64,000 bases of DNA from NCBI RefSeq assembly GCF_006542625.1, contig NC_044398.1, forward strand, positions 10,465,839-10,529,838. Direction: 5' to 3'. Shown here one piece after another: positions 49,096 through 60,864 of this stretch. The number at the start of each line of letters is the position of its first letter. The first letter of the stretch is position 1. Under the pieces are notes generated by a model that did no database searches, was not told where the DNA came from, and saw only the letters and a list, made by a program, of their open reading frames with translations. Both the position numbers and the translations under genes were made by a program. Origin of the DNA: Nomascus leucogenys. Taxonomy: Eukaryota; Chordata; Mammalia; Primates; Hylobatidae.

Positions 49096-49430
49096 CTGTC
49101 ATGCACCACATAACATTTCAGTGATAAACCACATATACGATGGTGGTTACATAATATTATAAAACCACATTTTTATACTTTTTTTCTATGTTTAGATAGA
49201 TTTAGATACACAAATACCATTGTGCTACAACTACCTACAGTATTTAGTACAGTAACATGCTGCACAGGCTTGTAGACTAGGAGCAACAGGCTCCACACTC
49301 TATAGCCTAAGTGGGTAGTAGGCTATACCATCTGGGTGTGAGAAAGTACACTCTGTGATATTCGCATGACAAAACTGCCTAACTATGCATTTCTCAGTAC
49401 TTATCCCCATTGTTAAGTGACACATGACCG
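49096..49430. mobile_element. Tigger-type (MER8/MER2-like) DNA transposon copy 1
   Basis: Starts ctgtcatgcaccacataac after TA and ends with the complement-like gtgacacatgaccg. The interior has 'ctatgtttagatagatttagatacacaaata', 'cagtatttagtacagtaacatgctg' and 'tagtaggctataccatctgggt'. A second copy is at 62594-62916 in the same orientation. The pogo/Tigger class is supported by ends and TA target; the exact family name is uncertain. Confidence 0.8.
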
Positions 49431-51361
49431 CATATTAAGAGGATTAGCTGACTCATTTCTGGGTTTGGAGAGTTTTCGAAATCCTAAAATCAAATTACAG
49501 AATTATATGTCAGCTAAAAATTTTCAAAGTCATCCAGTGAAATACATTTCTTTACTACGAGGCTATCATGAAACTGAAACACCAAGAAGTAGAGACACTC
49601 CTATCTTAGATACCTCTTTTTATAGGCTGGTAGCATATAAAGAGACAGTCAACTATGTTGGTCGAAATCATCCTTCAACGTTCAGTTCAAACACAATCAT
49701 CTCCATGAAGCCTCATACACAGCCAAAATTAACCTCCAGAATTTCACAACGCTTTTGATTACTTACCACACATTAACTTGTTTTCAACACGTTTATGACA
49801 AACCTCTTTCTCCTTATAGATTACTTGAGGGAAAGGGCTTGGTCTTGTTTATGTTTGATTGCTCCCATTACATCATATACAGTAACTATTCAGTACATTT
49901 GGAGGTTAGCAATAAATACAAAAAGCTGGCAGGCACTGCCTTAGTGAAACAAAACTATTGTTTAGGAAATGTGGCCACTTATGACCCCTGACACAGTGGT
50001 GTTGATTAGATGAGTAGTGGTAGAGACAGGAAGGGCCAGGGACTACTCCTAGGGTTCCAGCATGAGCACTTGACTCATTACAAGGAAGGAAAGTTCTAGA
50101 GAAGAGTCAATTTGGGGTGATATGATGAGTTCAGTTTGGTCTTGTTCAGTTTAAAATGCCCATGAGAGCTCAAGGCCTATTAGGTTTACAAGTAGGGATC
50201 ATCAGCATTTTAAACATGTTCAAAGCCATGGGCACAGACGAATGCTTATGGAAAAAATATCTTGAAGGGCAAGAGGAGAATGAAATTAGAAAAAAATTCA
50301 CACCTAATGAATGAGATTACAAAGTAACCTAATTTGTGGCCCAGAGATCTGGGAACATTCAATTTCAATTGGAAGAGGTGAAAGAAAAAGGGATGTGAAA
50401 GCTAAAACAAAACTGATTGTTACTCAATTTCCAAAGAAATCAAGTCAATGTATTTGTACATCTACCATTCAGTCATTCAGCAAATATCTCATAAGCACTT
50501 TGTTAGAAATTGGAAATACAATGATAAATAAGACAAAGTTTACCAAAGAAGATAATGAACATGGAAATAAGGCAGGGGGAAATGTTTTCACAGAGGGCTC
50601 CCTGGCCAACCAACTTGGTTATTCACTACTTTTGGTAGTTTTATCTGTGAACTACAGATAAAAATCACAACTTAATGCTTGCCAAAAAGTCACTCAAATA
50701 ATCCCCCAAGCTCTGTGCAAACTCTGATAGTAATGTCCTTTTTAGGTTAATTTTCCTTTGGGTAGAAAATTGCTAACAAAAGTTTTGGATCCATTCATGC
50801 ATCACTATAAATTACCATGTTCATTTATACTTCAGCATCTTGCACATTTGGTCGGTTAGGATCAGTTGTCATGAGCTAGACTGCCAGTGCACACACTGAT
50901 AGATGATTCCACTGGACTTCCAAAGCTGAAGTCCCAGATTTTAGAAGCTATTGGCTTCCCTGAGATATTACATCTTGTGAATCTCTGACTGAGTAACCAT
51001 TCAATCTCCCTGGTTATTCATCTCTATGAAACTTTCTTTTAAAGATTAATCAAAGTGATCTTAACAAGCTTGAACAACAGAGGATACTGTTTGTCAAACA
51101 GTAGCAACGAGTACTTTACTGCCAAACGCTGATCTTTCTACATGCCTGTGTCCAATCCCAAATTGTCATGATGAAGATTTTTGGAAATCCTACTGAACTA
51201 CTGGCACAAGGCAACATGAGCACATGTTTTCAAAGTGATTTCACTGTATCTGCCAGCATGACTAATATCCAGGCCTTTAGCCAAAGTCAGCCTTACATTC
51301 TGCTGCCTGGCAGCAACAGAATGGAATTGAGCAAAATTCCATAGTTCCTACTGGCTATGAA
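49431..51361. other. unassigned spacer with possible L2 pieces
   Basis: Weak L2-like blocks at about 49815-49920 (sense) and 50455-50570 (antisense). Frames 49417-49758 and 50311-50661 (113 and 116 codons) lack motifs and overlap repeat ends, so they are not called. Confidence 0.4.
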
Positions 51362-51369
51362 CACAAGGC

Positions 51370-51371
<2 letters not shown>

Positions 51372-51438
<67 letters not shown>

Positions 51439-51489
51439 TCTATATACATATACATGTACATATATGTGTATATATGTATATATATATGT
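51372..51489 (+). repeat. (TA)n(GA)n microsatellite plus degenerate TA tract
   Basis: A TA run to 51400, GA to 51435, then mixed tatg/tata. It is the outer tail of the composite insertion. Confidence 0.95.
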
Positions 51490-51743
51490 AGAGGCCAAGT
51501 GGCAACCAGGCCTCAAGCGGAAGACCATTTTCCCTACTCTTCCTCAGTTGTCCTGAGTGGGAGTGGGGGTGCTGCGAGGAATGGAGAAACCAGGCCCTTT
51601 GCGGTTAGAGGGTCCCAGAGAGGGAAGGGAAATAGAGGCCCTTTTCTCTTTTAGAATTTTCTTTTAATCAGCCCACCTTTTGATTCCCCTCCCGCCCCAA
51701 TCCATTATTTTTTTCTGCCTTCCGGGTCCCATCCTTTCTTAGA
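51490..51743 (-). other. GC-richer passenger sequence of unknown origin
   Basis: It differs in base composition from both flanks, with at least five CpGs (for example in 'aagcggaag', 'ctgcgagga', 'ttgcggtta', 'cccgcccc', 'ttccggg'). It is not Alu, L1 or a repeat that I know. The frame crossing it from the TA repeat (ending 51654) has no recognisable motif. Confidence 0.7.
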
Positions 51744-51779
51744 GTATATATATATATGTATACATATATATATATATAT

Positions 51780-52065
51780 TTGAGATAGAGTTTCGCTCTA
51801 TTGCCCAGGCTGGAGTGCAGTGATGCAATCTCGGCTCACTGCAACCTCCACCTCCCGGGTTCAAGCGATTCTCCTGACTCAGCCTCCCCGAGTAGCTGGG
51901 ATCACAGGTGCCTGCCACCATGCCCAGCTAATTTTTTGTATTTTTAGTACAGACAGAGTTTCACCATGTTGGCCAGGCTGGTCTCAAACTCCTGACCTCA
52001 GATGATCTGCCCGCCTCGGCCTCCCAAAGTGCTGGGATTACAGGTGTGAGCCACTGCACCTGGCC
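51780..52065 (-). mobile_element. AluS-type SINE, antisense
   Basis: Full-length antisense Alu ('gagatagagtttcgctct' to 'gccactgcacctggcc'). Its A-tail has been replaced by TA repeats. Confidence 0.95.
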
Positions 52066-52078
52066 ACAAGCCAGATAT

Positions 52079-52584
52079 TTGAAATTCCTATTAAACTTGA
52101 GAGCAAAAGCCGTCACATCATACTTTCATTTGCATCCTAGCACAGACACCAAAACATTCATATTGTCTTTATCTCCAGTGAATTGCAAAGGCCTAGGGTT
52201 TCCCCAGAATTTGGGTTTACAGTACACACTCCCTGAGAGATATTCCTTAAAACAGGCATGTCCAGAAGCATCAGTGGAGACTGCTATGAAATCCTGACAT
52301 TGCTCAAAAAATAAAAGTCAGATTAAAGTTCCTGGCACTGCTCTCCTTTTCTGTTCTTCAGTTCTCATATTTCCTCCCACTCCCCATATTGTTCCCTTGA
52401 TTATGAAAAGTAATGCCTTCTGTCATCTCCTGTTGTTTCTTAATTCGTACCTCAAACTCATCAGCCTTGCTCCCCTTGTTGCTCTGACTCAAATGGCAAA
52501 GCTCTACCTGCCCAACAATAATCATGGGGCATTGGACCTGAAGCATCTGCACTATCACCTATTCCAAACCCCACATTCATAACA
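52079..52584. other. unassigned spacer
   Basis: Nothing recognised. Confidence 0.45.
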
Positions 52585-52690
52585 GGGACACTGGTGTCCA
52601 GAGAAATTAAGTAAATTGCCTGAGAGCAACAAACTGATTTCCGTCAGAACGCAGATCTCCTAATTCCCAAACCAAAGATACTGCCAGTTT
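52585..52690 (-). repeat. MIR SINE fragment, antisense
   Basis: 'tccagagaaattaagtaaattgcctgagagcaacaaact' and 'cgcagatctcctaattccca' match the antisense MIR core. Confidence 0.65.
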
Positions 52691-52797
52691 CTCCTTTAGC
52701 TAAGCTTCAACCATTTTAAAATAAAATCTCCTTCACCAGATTTACAAGTGTTCTGAGATACCTACCCAAAATAATCAAAACTACTCTCTAACAACAT

Positions 52798-53101
52798 TTT
52801 TCTTTTTTTTTTTTTTTTTTTAAGACAGTCTCACTCTGTCACCCAGGCTGGAGTGAAGTGGCTGATCACAGCTTACTGCAACCTCGACATTGTGAGCTCA
52901 ATAGATCCTTCCACCTCAATCTCTCTGGTAGCTGGGACTACAGGTGCATGCCACCATGTCTGGCTAATTTTTGTATTTTTTGTAGGGACCAGGTTTCACC
53001 ACATTGCCCAGACTGGTCTTGAACTCCTAGGCTCAAGCAGTCCACCTGCCTTGGCCTCCCAAAGTGCTGGGATTACAGGTGTGAGCCACTGCACTCAGCC
53101 T
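52798..53101 (-). mobile_element. AluJ-type SINE, antisense
   Basis: Antisense Alu with a long poly-T. The target duplication is tctaacaacat (52787-52797) and tctaccaacat (53102-53112). Confidence 0.95.
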
Positions 53102-53329
53102 TCTACCAACATCTTAAGAAGACTCATTTACTAAAGTAAAATAAAAAGCAAAAAGACTTAAGATTTTATCCAAGAGACTCTGATCCTTAATAAAAGAAAA
53201 AAGAAATAAAAGACAACAGATTATGTTATAGAATCATGTTCCCAAAGAAAAATTAAAGAACTAAGCACAGGATTTTTCTAAATGTTGAGGATCAAGGAAG
53301 AACACATGAGCATCACATCATTCTCGTGC

Positions 53330-53545
53330 TTAATGTGGATATGTCAGTGCTGAGTTCTGTTAGGTGCATTATCTTGTTTCATCCTTGTAACAATTTATAA
53401 GGAGTATTTTTATCTGAATTGTGTAAACTGAAAATTAATGAAGTTATGTGTCTTGTTAGTCCCAAGAATTGGTTATTAAGTGGCAGAGCTGGTGTTTGGA
53501 AAAAGGCCTGTTTGAGTCCAAGGCCCAGGCATTCAATCATCATCA
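53330..53545 (-). repeat. MIR SINE, antisense
   Basis: 'gttaggtgcattatcttgtttcatccttgtaacaa', 'ctgaaaattaatgaagttatgtgtcttgttagtcccaag' and 'ttaagtggcagagctggtgtttgga' follow the antisense MIR over nearly its whole length. Confidence 0.75.
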
Positions 53546-55414
53546 AACACCTGATCTCTGGAGGAGAGAAGCGTGAAATACCATTATTCATACTAAGCAA
53601 AGAGACTTCTATCTGTAATATCTCTATTTAAAAACTTTAATTGCAAAATAATGAAAATATCTAACACTTCCAAAATATTTTTGCATGTAATGGGATTTTC
53701 ATCAAATATATAGCCATAGCAACCAAGGTATAAGTCTGTAAATAACTACTTGTCCTTTTGCAACCCTTGCCGCCCATTTTCTCCTTTCCTCAGGCTCATG
53801 TTCCTTCAAAGATAATTTTCAGCATGGTTAAAAATAAGATGGCAAAGACCTTTGATCCAATGGGTTCTGTTCAGCTCTTTTTGTATGCTTACGAAAGTTA
53901 ACTGATATTTTTTTCTCTTTGATTTTATATCAATGTGTAATAGCAATTTTAAAATGACACAGAGCATATTTTGTTAGGCTTTCACTTTTAATGACAATGA
54001 TTTTGAAGGCTGAATGTTTTCTGCGACCTCCCCTTCCAGCCCCCAGGAACTCATGGAGCCCTCACCGTGGGCCCATGTCAGCTACACACTCCACATGCTT
54101 GTCTATACCGCCGAACAAGACCTTATGAGAAGGCAAGGAGAGAGTCTATATTTATTCTTAGGTCACAAAGGGCTTGAATAGGTTTGCAAAAGATACGACA
54201 GTCGGACAGAACAATGTCCAGGTACTGCCCACAATATACAGATAAGCAAAGTGACTAGTTGACTTGATTAAGCTAACATTGTTAGAGAACAAAGTTAAGA
54301 TAAGGAGCCTGGACTTCCACCTTCTGGTGGAATACCAGAAGAATACCATGTGCATTCTTTCTGGAGATACCATTTTCCCCCCTTATTAAACTCACATCCT
54401 AAATGAAGATAAGCAATAATAAAGTACTGCTAACATTCACCACCAATGATGCTAAATAGGAAAATACTGAAAATGCATAAGCCATTCAACAGGGATCTAA
54501 GATGGAAAAACCTGGAAAAGAAAAATAATAAGGAAAACTAAAAATCATTGAGGGGGATGGAAATGAGAGACAACCTCAGATGATGATTATGTCAACTGGG
54601 CTTATAATGAGAAAAAAGCTTTATCAAGTTAATTAGTAAAAGAGAAACACAAATCTAGGGTATTCATTATTCAAATCTTGACTCTTCCAATTGGGGAAAT
54701 TTGAATGAATGGGAATTAGATGATATCAAAGGATTATTTTTTAGATGCAATAATGGTAATTTTGGTTATTTTTAAAGTCTTATCTATTAGAGATATGTGG
54801 AAAAGACTAATGAAACAAGCGTGGCAATGAGTTGGTCATTAAGTTGGGTGATGGGTAATCAGTGGTTAATTACATTATTCTCTGTTAAAAAAAAATCTAG
54901 GCTGTTAATTATCAGAGAGAATTGAGTGAAGAGCTTGGTAAAACACATAAAGGGGAAATAGGAATGTCTAACTACATAGTCTGTGGAAGGACTCACTTGT
55001 TTTCTGATGATGGACTCAGCATTACTATTGCACAGGTGAAAACAAAGACAGAATCTAAGCAACTTCCACCTATCACACATTAGGCCACCAAATTGAGTAT
55101 TTCCCATTCCTGACTCAAAGTTGACCTTTTCAAAAATTATGACATGGTTTATATTTAGAAACTAATTTAAGATGAATCCAATGTTACTTTCCCTTTATAT
55201 CAAGTAAAAATAATGAATTTCAAAGCTACATACACACACATATGTGTGTCTGTGTATTTTGGCATTTCTAAAAATGACACTGACTTAACTAGATCATTGG
55301 TATAATTAAATCTGATATTTCCTTGATGACCATGATAATCATCAAAGAAAAATAATAAAGGGCCACTAATCTCAAAAATTAATATAGCAGAAAGAGTAAC
55401 AGAATAAATGAAGA
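53546..55414. other. unassigned spacer
   Basis: No repeat, RNA gene or exon recognised over about 1.9 kb. A small CACA/TGTG patch lies at 55225-55255. Confidence 0.45.
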
Positions 55415-55560
55415 ATTAGGACACCCAGGTAATAGAGCCAGAAAAACCTCTTGCTAACTCAAGCAAGTCACTCAACACTCGAGTCAGTTTCATCATCTGT
55501 ACCATGACTGGATTCTATTACATGCTACACAAGATTCTTTTGGTTCTAACATCCTAGAGG
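55415..55560 (+). repeat. MIR-type SINE
   Basis: 'acacccaggtaatagagcca', 'actcaagcaagtcactcaacactcgagtcagtttcatcatctgtacca' and 'gattcttttggttctaacatcct' follow a MIR-family SINE. Confidence 0.6.
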
Positions 55561-56601
55561 CTGAGATCTGTTCCTTTCCATGTCTACACCTGTTCAGGAT
55601 CCCAGTGCTCACCAGAGATTATGACACGTCCAATTTTAGGAAGGCTACAGGTCTCGGCAAGTCCGACTGATGGAACAGCAAAGAGAAGTCTATTTCTGGC
55701 TTTTCTCATCGGATGTGAATAAAGCCATGCGAAAAGGCAAGGCATCTCGGAGATATGTGACAGTCATGTGGAAGGGATTATCCTCAGGGAAGACTTTAAC
55801 AATGTGATCAGTTCTGTGGCAGGGATTATGGGGTTCTAGGGACATCAACAAGGGACACTAAACCTCTGGGAGAGGGCAGGAGGCAGGTGGTGAAGATGCT
55901 GGTAAATCAGCCAAGCACAGCTCTCTAAGGGCAGGGTAGGTGTCCCCGCCTGGTGTTCCCATTGTCTCTGTGATCAAGTCTCTGTACATCTGCCATACTG
56001 ATTTAAAATTAGGTGTGGGCATTGTTGTGGCAGAGCCTGTGGCTTTCTTATTTGTGGTGTATCTCCAGCTTTCAGTGTCTAGCACACTCGAGTTGTATTT
56101 GCTGGGACGACATAGGATGGCATGGAAAATGTCAGCATGATGGGCACATTGAGAACATTCTATCTAAAGCAACTGTAAATTTTAAAGTAATGCATTGAAA
56201 AACTAGCTTTTGGGATACTAAAAATGGAGGAGATTGGGAAAGTTATAACTAAGAGAAAGTATAGAAAGATGATGAAAGAATGAGATGGAAAAAAAAGCAA
56301 GGAGGAAACCAGTGGAACAGGAAAGGGGTGCTTGAGAGCCTACTCAAAGAAAAACTTCACTCAAAAAGAATGGAACATCATGTTTCATAGGCTGATGCTC
56401 CAGTTTTACCAACTGGCAAGAGATTGACTCACACACTAGAAGCAGTATTTCTGAACAGGAATTCCCTGGAAGTGGTACAAATACGTGCAATGAGAAAAAT
56501 AATTAGCAATTTCTTAATTAAATCTCATTTATCCTCTAATAAAAAGAATAGTGAATAAAAAGTTGCTTATTAGTTTTAAATAAAATATTAAGCCTCAATT
56601 A
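55561..56601. other. unassigned spacer
   Basis: Nothing recognised. Confidence 0.45.
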
Positions 56602-56619
56602 AAATCTATAGTTATTTGT

Positions 56620-56917
56620 GGCCAGGCGCAATGGCTCATGCCTGTAATCCCAGCACTTTGGGAGGCCGAGGTGGGTGGATCACTTGAGGTCAGGAGTTCA
56701 AGACCAGCCTGGCCAACATGGCAAAACCACATCTTTACTAAAAATGCAAAAAATTAGGCTGAGTGTGGTGTGCGTACCTGTAGTCCTAGCGACTTGGGAG
56801 GCTGAGGCAGGAGAATCACTTGAACCCAGGAGGCAGAGATCGCAGTGAGCTGAGATCATGCCACTGCACTGCAACCTGGGTAGCAGAGTAAAACTGTGTC
56901 TCAACACAACAACAACG
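56620..56917 (+). mobile_element. AluS-type SINE
   Basis: Complete sense Alu with a (CAA)n tail. The target duplication is aaatctatagttatttgt (56602-56619) and aaatctatagttctttgt (56918-56935), one mismatch in 18. Confidence 0.97.
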
Positions 56918-56935
56918 AAATCTATAGTTCTTTGT

Positions 56936-57811
56936 ACAAAATTGTGGTCACATTTTATAAGCACGTTTGAGTTCCAGACTTTCTGATTTTATTCTCCAAT
57001 CCCTCTGCAGTCAATACTTTATTCTTAAGACACTCCAAGCCATGGAATCTTAGGCTAAGAACTAATAGTTTAACAATATATATTAAAATAAACTAAACTA
57101 ATAACTGAACTGCTCTTACTGATATATTCACGTAAACACTAAAAAAGTGTCCCTCCAATTTTCTGTAGTATATACAGCAATGCAATTTTAAAAGATACTT
57201 TTCAAACTAGACTTTAATTCTTAAAAGTTATATGCTAAATTTTGGTCTGTTTTATAATAAAAAATATTTTTTACTTAAATTCCATGCTACTTATGCACAA
57301 TGCTGAATTTTTAAGTTGAGGAGCCATAGTAATTATTCCCAAATTTAATAACACAAATATATTATTTGTTCCAAAAGTTAGAGCAATGAGCAATTAAAGG
57401 AAAAAAGAAACTTAAAAAGAACCTAATTCTTGAAAGAGGAAAATAACTAAACCAAATAGTAAGAATTCTATACTGTCGATTTCTTTTTTGGAAAATATCT
57501 GTATTTTATTAATATTGCATTACTCAGAATATCTAGTGTTTAGCACAACACCTGGAATCATCCAGTACTTTGTATTAAGAGAAGAGAACAGGGAGTGGAT
57601 ATAAATTATTCAAAGAAGTAAGATATTTAGAAGGAGTCCTCACAAAGAAATCAAGTATCTCAGGTAACCATTTTGGTCCCAATCTTCATTAAGCAAACAC
57701 TAAAGCAAAGGAGTTTCCTAACAGCCTGAAAGAATAAGCCAAATGAGATAGAAAAGACATCAATAATTGTTGAGCATGACAGATGGGCAAGACCATTAAC
57801 GAATTAATAAG
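56936..57811. other. unassigned AT-rich spacer
   Basis: Nothing recognised. Confidence 0.45.
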
Positions 57812-58024
57812 CAGTGATTCTTAAATTTTAGTGCACCTGAGAATCACATAGGGATGGTGGCAGGGCAGAGGGAGGAATTCTTGGTAAATGCATATCTCTA
57901 GGTCCCAGCAAAGAAAATCTGACTTGGAAAGTACACTTGGTAAATCCCAAGAGTCTCTGGAAACTAGATCTAAGATGTGCATTTTTAATATTAATAAATT
58001 CCTCAGATAATTCTGATGATGTTG
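57812..58024. mobile_element. MER5-type hAT element, right end lost
   Basis: 'cagtgattcttaaattttagtgcacctgagaatcacatagg', 'gtcccagcaaagaaaatctgactt', 'gatgtgcatttttaatattaataaattcctcagataattctgatgat' follow the MER5A layout. The right terminus is missing and the Alu poly-T starts ten bases later. Confidence 0.6.
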
Positions 58025-58033
58025 GCTCATGTA

Positions 58034-58310
58034 TTTTTTTTTTTTTTTTTTAATTGAGACGGAGTCTTGCTCTTGTTGCCCAGGTTGGAGTGCCATAGCG
58101 TGATCTAGGCTCACTACAACCTCTGCCTCCAGGGTTCCAGTGATTCTCCTGCCTCAGCCTCCCGAGTAGCTGGTACTACAGGCATGCTCCACCATGCCCA
58201 GCTAATTTTGTACTTTTAGTAGAGACGGGGTTTCTCCATGTTGGTCAGGCTAGTCTCGAACTCCCGACCTCAGGTGATCTGCCTGCCTCGGTCTCCCAAA
58301 GTATGGATTA
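58034..58310 (-). mobile_element. AluS-type SINE, antisense, 5' head degraded
   Basis: Antisense Alu from poly-T (58034) to 'tcccaaagtatggatta'. The last 20-25 bp of an Alu head ('gtgagccaccgcgcccggcc'-like) are absent. It lies head-to-head with the AluY that starts at 58326. Confidence 0.93.
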
Positions 58311-58325
58311 TACTTTTGAAAACCC

Positions 58326-58624
58326 GGCCGGGCGCGGTGGCTCACGCTTGTAATCCCAGCACTTTGGGAGGCTGAGGCGGGCGGATCACGAGGTCAGGAG
58401 ATCGAGACCACGGTGAAACCCCGTCTCTACTAAAAATACAAAAAATTAGCTGGGCGTGGTAGCGGGCGCCTGTAGTCCCAGCTACTCGGAGAGGCTGAGG
58501 CAGGAGAATGGCGTGAACCCGGGAGGCGGAGCTTGCAGTGAGCTGAGATCGCACCACTGCACTCCAGCCTGGGTGACAGAGCGAGACTCCGTCTCAAAAA
58601 AAAAAAAAAACAAACAAAAAAAAA
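58326..58624 (+). mobile_element. young AluY, Yd-lineage-like (12-bp deletion)
   Basis: Almost undiverged AluY with intact CpGs. After 'gatcgagacca' (58409) it lacks exactly the 12 bases tcctggctaaca before 'cggtgaaacc', the deletion I remember as defining the AluYd lineage. 'ctactcggagaggctgagg' carries a one-base insertion that may be Yd8-specific. The tail is pure A then CAAACA9. No convincing target duplication is visible. Confidence 0.85.
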
Positions 58625-59027
58625 CTCTGGGCATCTCCTCAAACTTTCCTCCTAGAAGTTGAGAACAAACACATAGGAATAGAATTCAGGTTGAGTGCTT
58701 TTTCTACTATACCAAAATAAAGTAAGATACAGGGAAAAAAGAGGGGTAGAGAGAGTAGAGAAGTAGAAACAAATACCAAAAAGTGTTTAATTAAATGAGA
58801 TAGATGCCATTTGGATTTTCTTTGTATGTCAGCTAATTAAAATGTTTGCCAAAAGTAGCTTGATTTGAGAAAAATCCCTTAGGCCAAGTTTTGTTTTGCT
58901 TCAAAGTCTAAATGCTTGGACAAGTTTACACATGCCCTGGAAGAATGGGAAGGTGAACAGGAAAGTGTGGGCAGACGAAGAGCTCCTGAAAAACATGTTG
59001 AGAAATATTTTTAAAAATGTTTTGTAA
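58625..59027. other. unassigned spacer with a possible MIR scrap
   Basis: 'gaacaaacacataggaatagaattcaggttgagtgctttttctactatacc' (about 58660-58715) weakly resembles the antisense MIR head. Otherwise nothing. Confidence 0.35.
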
Positions 59028-59400
59028 TCCTTTTATTGAGATGTTATTCACATCCTATACAACTCACCCATTTAAAGTGTAAATTTCAATAGTTTTAGGG
59101 TACTTACAGAGTTGTGAAACCATCATAATTAATTTTAGAATATTTTATCACCCCCAAAAGAAACCCCATCCCCACTAGTAATCACCCCCTGTTCCCCCCT
59201 TTCTCCCAGCCCATTCTCCCAACCATGAACCTGCTTTCTGCCTCCACAAATTTGCCTGTTCTGGGTATATCATATGAATGGAATCATAAATCATATGATA
59301 TATTGGCCTCTTGTGTTTCACTTCTTTCACTTTGTTTAATGCTTTCAAGTTTCATCCATGTGATAGAAAATATTGGTATTTTATTCCTTTCTTTGCCAAA
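59028..59400 (-). mobile_element. L1ME-type 3' UTR fragment, antisense
   Basis: 'ccttttattgagatgttattcacatcctatacaactcacccatttaaagtgt', 'gttgtgaaaccatcataatta', 'cacccccaaaagaaaccccatcccca', 'caaatttgcctgttctgggtatatcatatgaatggaatca' are the antisense L1ME 3' end, with close counterparts in the element at 6160-7180. Confidence 0.88.
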
Positions 59401-60084
59401 AAATGTATTTTTCAATCAAATGTTTAGAAAAGATGAGTCTTGATAAAAGCTGTCGTTTATTCATGCATTAGACAACTGTACCATATGTTACTGGAGGATG
59501 TTAAATTGTTTAAATCAAATAATTCATCTTATTTGCTATGATTTGACATTACCAAACATAGTCTTGGAAATTTTGCTCATTTCCATGAATAGATTCCAAC
59601 CAGAAATGGATACGGTATCCTACTTTTAATCAGATAAAATACATTTAATTTTTTTTCTAGGCAAAATTATAGTATTTTTATTACAAGTGGTTACTTTGGA
59701 AGCAAATGACAATTTTCACAATGACCATAGTCCATAGTCTCAAGAAATGTATAATCCAAAAGAGGCAAACAACATAAACATGAATAATAGTACTTCAAAG
59801 CAAAACATACATGTGCAGTTACCCTGTGCCAAGATACCCACTAGGAACAATAGCTTCTCCAATGCACAGTGAGTTTAATCATTGATATTCCAAAATACCA
59901 ACCCTGAAAGTAGAGGGACATTTTACCTGTTCATTGATACATCCCAAGTGCCCAGGAGCCAAGACTAATGCACTAGACATAGATTAGCTTTTATGCTGTT
60001 AGTTATTATTACATATTATATATTACATTATATTTTATTTATTATGAGTAGTTTGTTTTACAAATAAGTTTTATGAAAATAACT
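59401..60084. other. unassigned AT-rich spacer
   Basis: Nothing recognised with confidence. Confidence 0.45.
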
Positions 60085-60380
60085 CACTCATTTTAGAAAC
60101 ATAAAAAGCAGAAAAATATAGAAAAATTAAATTAAAACCATCTGTGATCATGTAACTCAAAGAAATGCCACAGTTAACATTTAGCACATTTCCTTCTAGT
60201 TTTTCTGTAAACATAAACAGGTATATTAATTGGTATTACTATACATAGTTCAAATTCATCTTTCACCATAACTGTGTTGCTTTTCAATATAATTCATGGA
60301 TATACAACAAAAAGCTCTTTAAATATTAATATATATTTTTACAGTCATATTCACATAATTTTCTTTAAAATATATATGTA
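60085..60380 (-). mobile_element. old L1M fragment, antisense
   Basis: 'gaaacataaaaagcagaaaaatatagaaaaatt', 'ccacagttaacatttagcacatttccttctagtttttctgt' and 'tactatacatagttcaaattca' match an antisense L1M 3' UTR at low identity. Confidence 0.6.
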
Positions 60381-60864
60381 CCCTGGGTCCACAAAAGCAT
60401 GTGCATGAAAATAAAGAACCAGCCTTTTAAAAATAATGTAATCATATCTCCATTAATGAACATCCTAAGAACAAACCTTCTTCATAGGAAAAAAAGCAAA
60501 GCCCTCCTAGAATCTGAAGCTATGCTCATAGGTACTGAACAGGACAAAAACATTTTCTTGCCCACATTTATTTATCAGGGAACAGGCCATAACATAGTAA
60601 GGTGACCTTAACAAGATTTGCTTTGGTGATGTCAGTTTCTCCTTTCTCCAAAATTCCCTGCCTAGTGCACACTCCCCACTTAACCCCTGGAACCCACTGC
60701 CTTCTGCTGCTCTCCCTCCCTGAAATCAGAGCGCATATGTAGGATGAGCCCAAGCTGAAAGCAGCAGCCTGGACTACTTACTAGTCACAGTTGCATCACC
60801 TTAGATGAACCATTTTATTATTCAAAGCATGAATGTCTCAGCTATAAAAGTGAAAGCTCTACAC
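60381..60864. other. unassigned spacer
   Basis: Nothing recognised. Confidence 0.45.

Larger units (their letters stand above)
51362..52078 (-). mobile_element. composite retro-insertion: Alu plus 254-bp passenger between target duplications
   Basis: The 14-mer cacaaggcagatat (51362-51375) recurs as cacaagccagatat (52065-52078). Reading the minus strand from the right, the order is: full Alu (52065-51780), a TA-rich tail (51779-51744), about 254 bp of GC-richer unique sequence (51743-51490), a TA/TC microsatellite tail (51489-51376), then the other duplication. On the minus strand the duplication follows 'tttc' and begins 'aaatat', consistent with an L1-endonuclease-type site. This is the layout of a SINE with a 3' transduction. 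Confidence 0.7.

Noticed and set aside
49417..49758. 113-codon sense frame
   Set aside because: Starts in the end of a Tigger-type element and lacks any motif or related frame nearby.
50311..50661. 116-codon sense frame
   Set aside because: Crosses a weak L2-like segment; no recognisable protein features.
51490..51743. Passenger as a mitochondrial insertion or SVA part
   Set aside because: It has no mitochondrial-gene look, no CCCTCT repeat and no VNTR or SINE-R-like sequence that I recognise.
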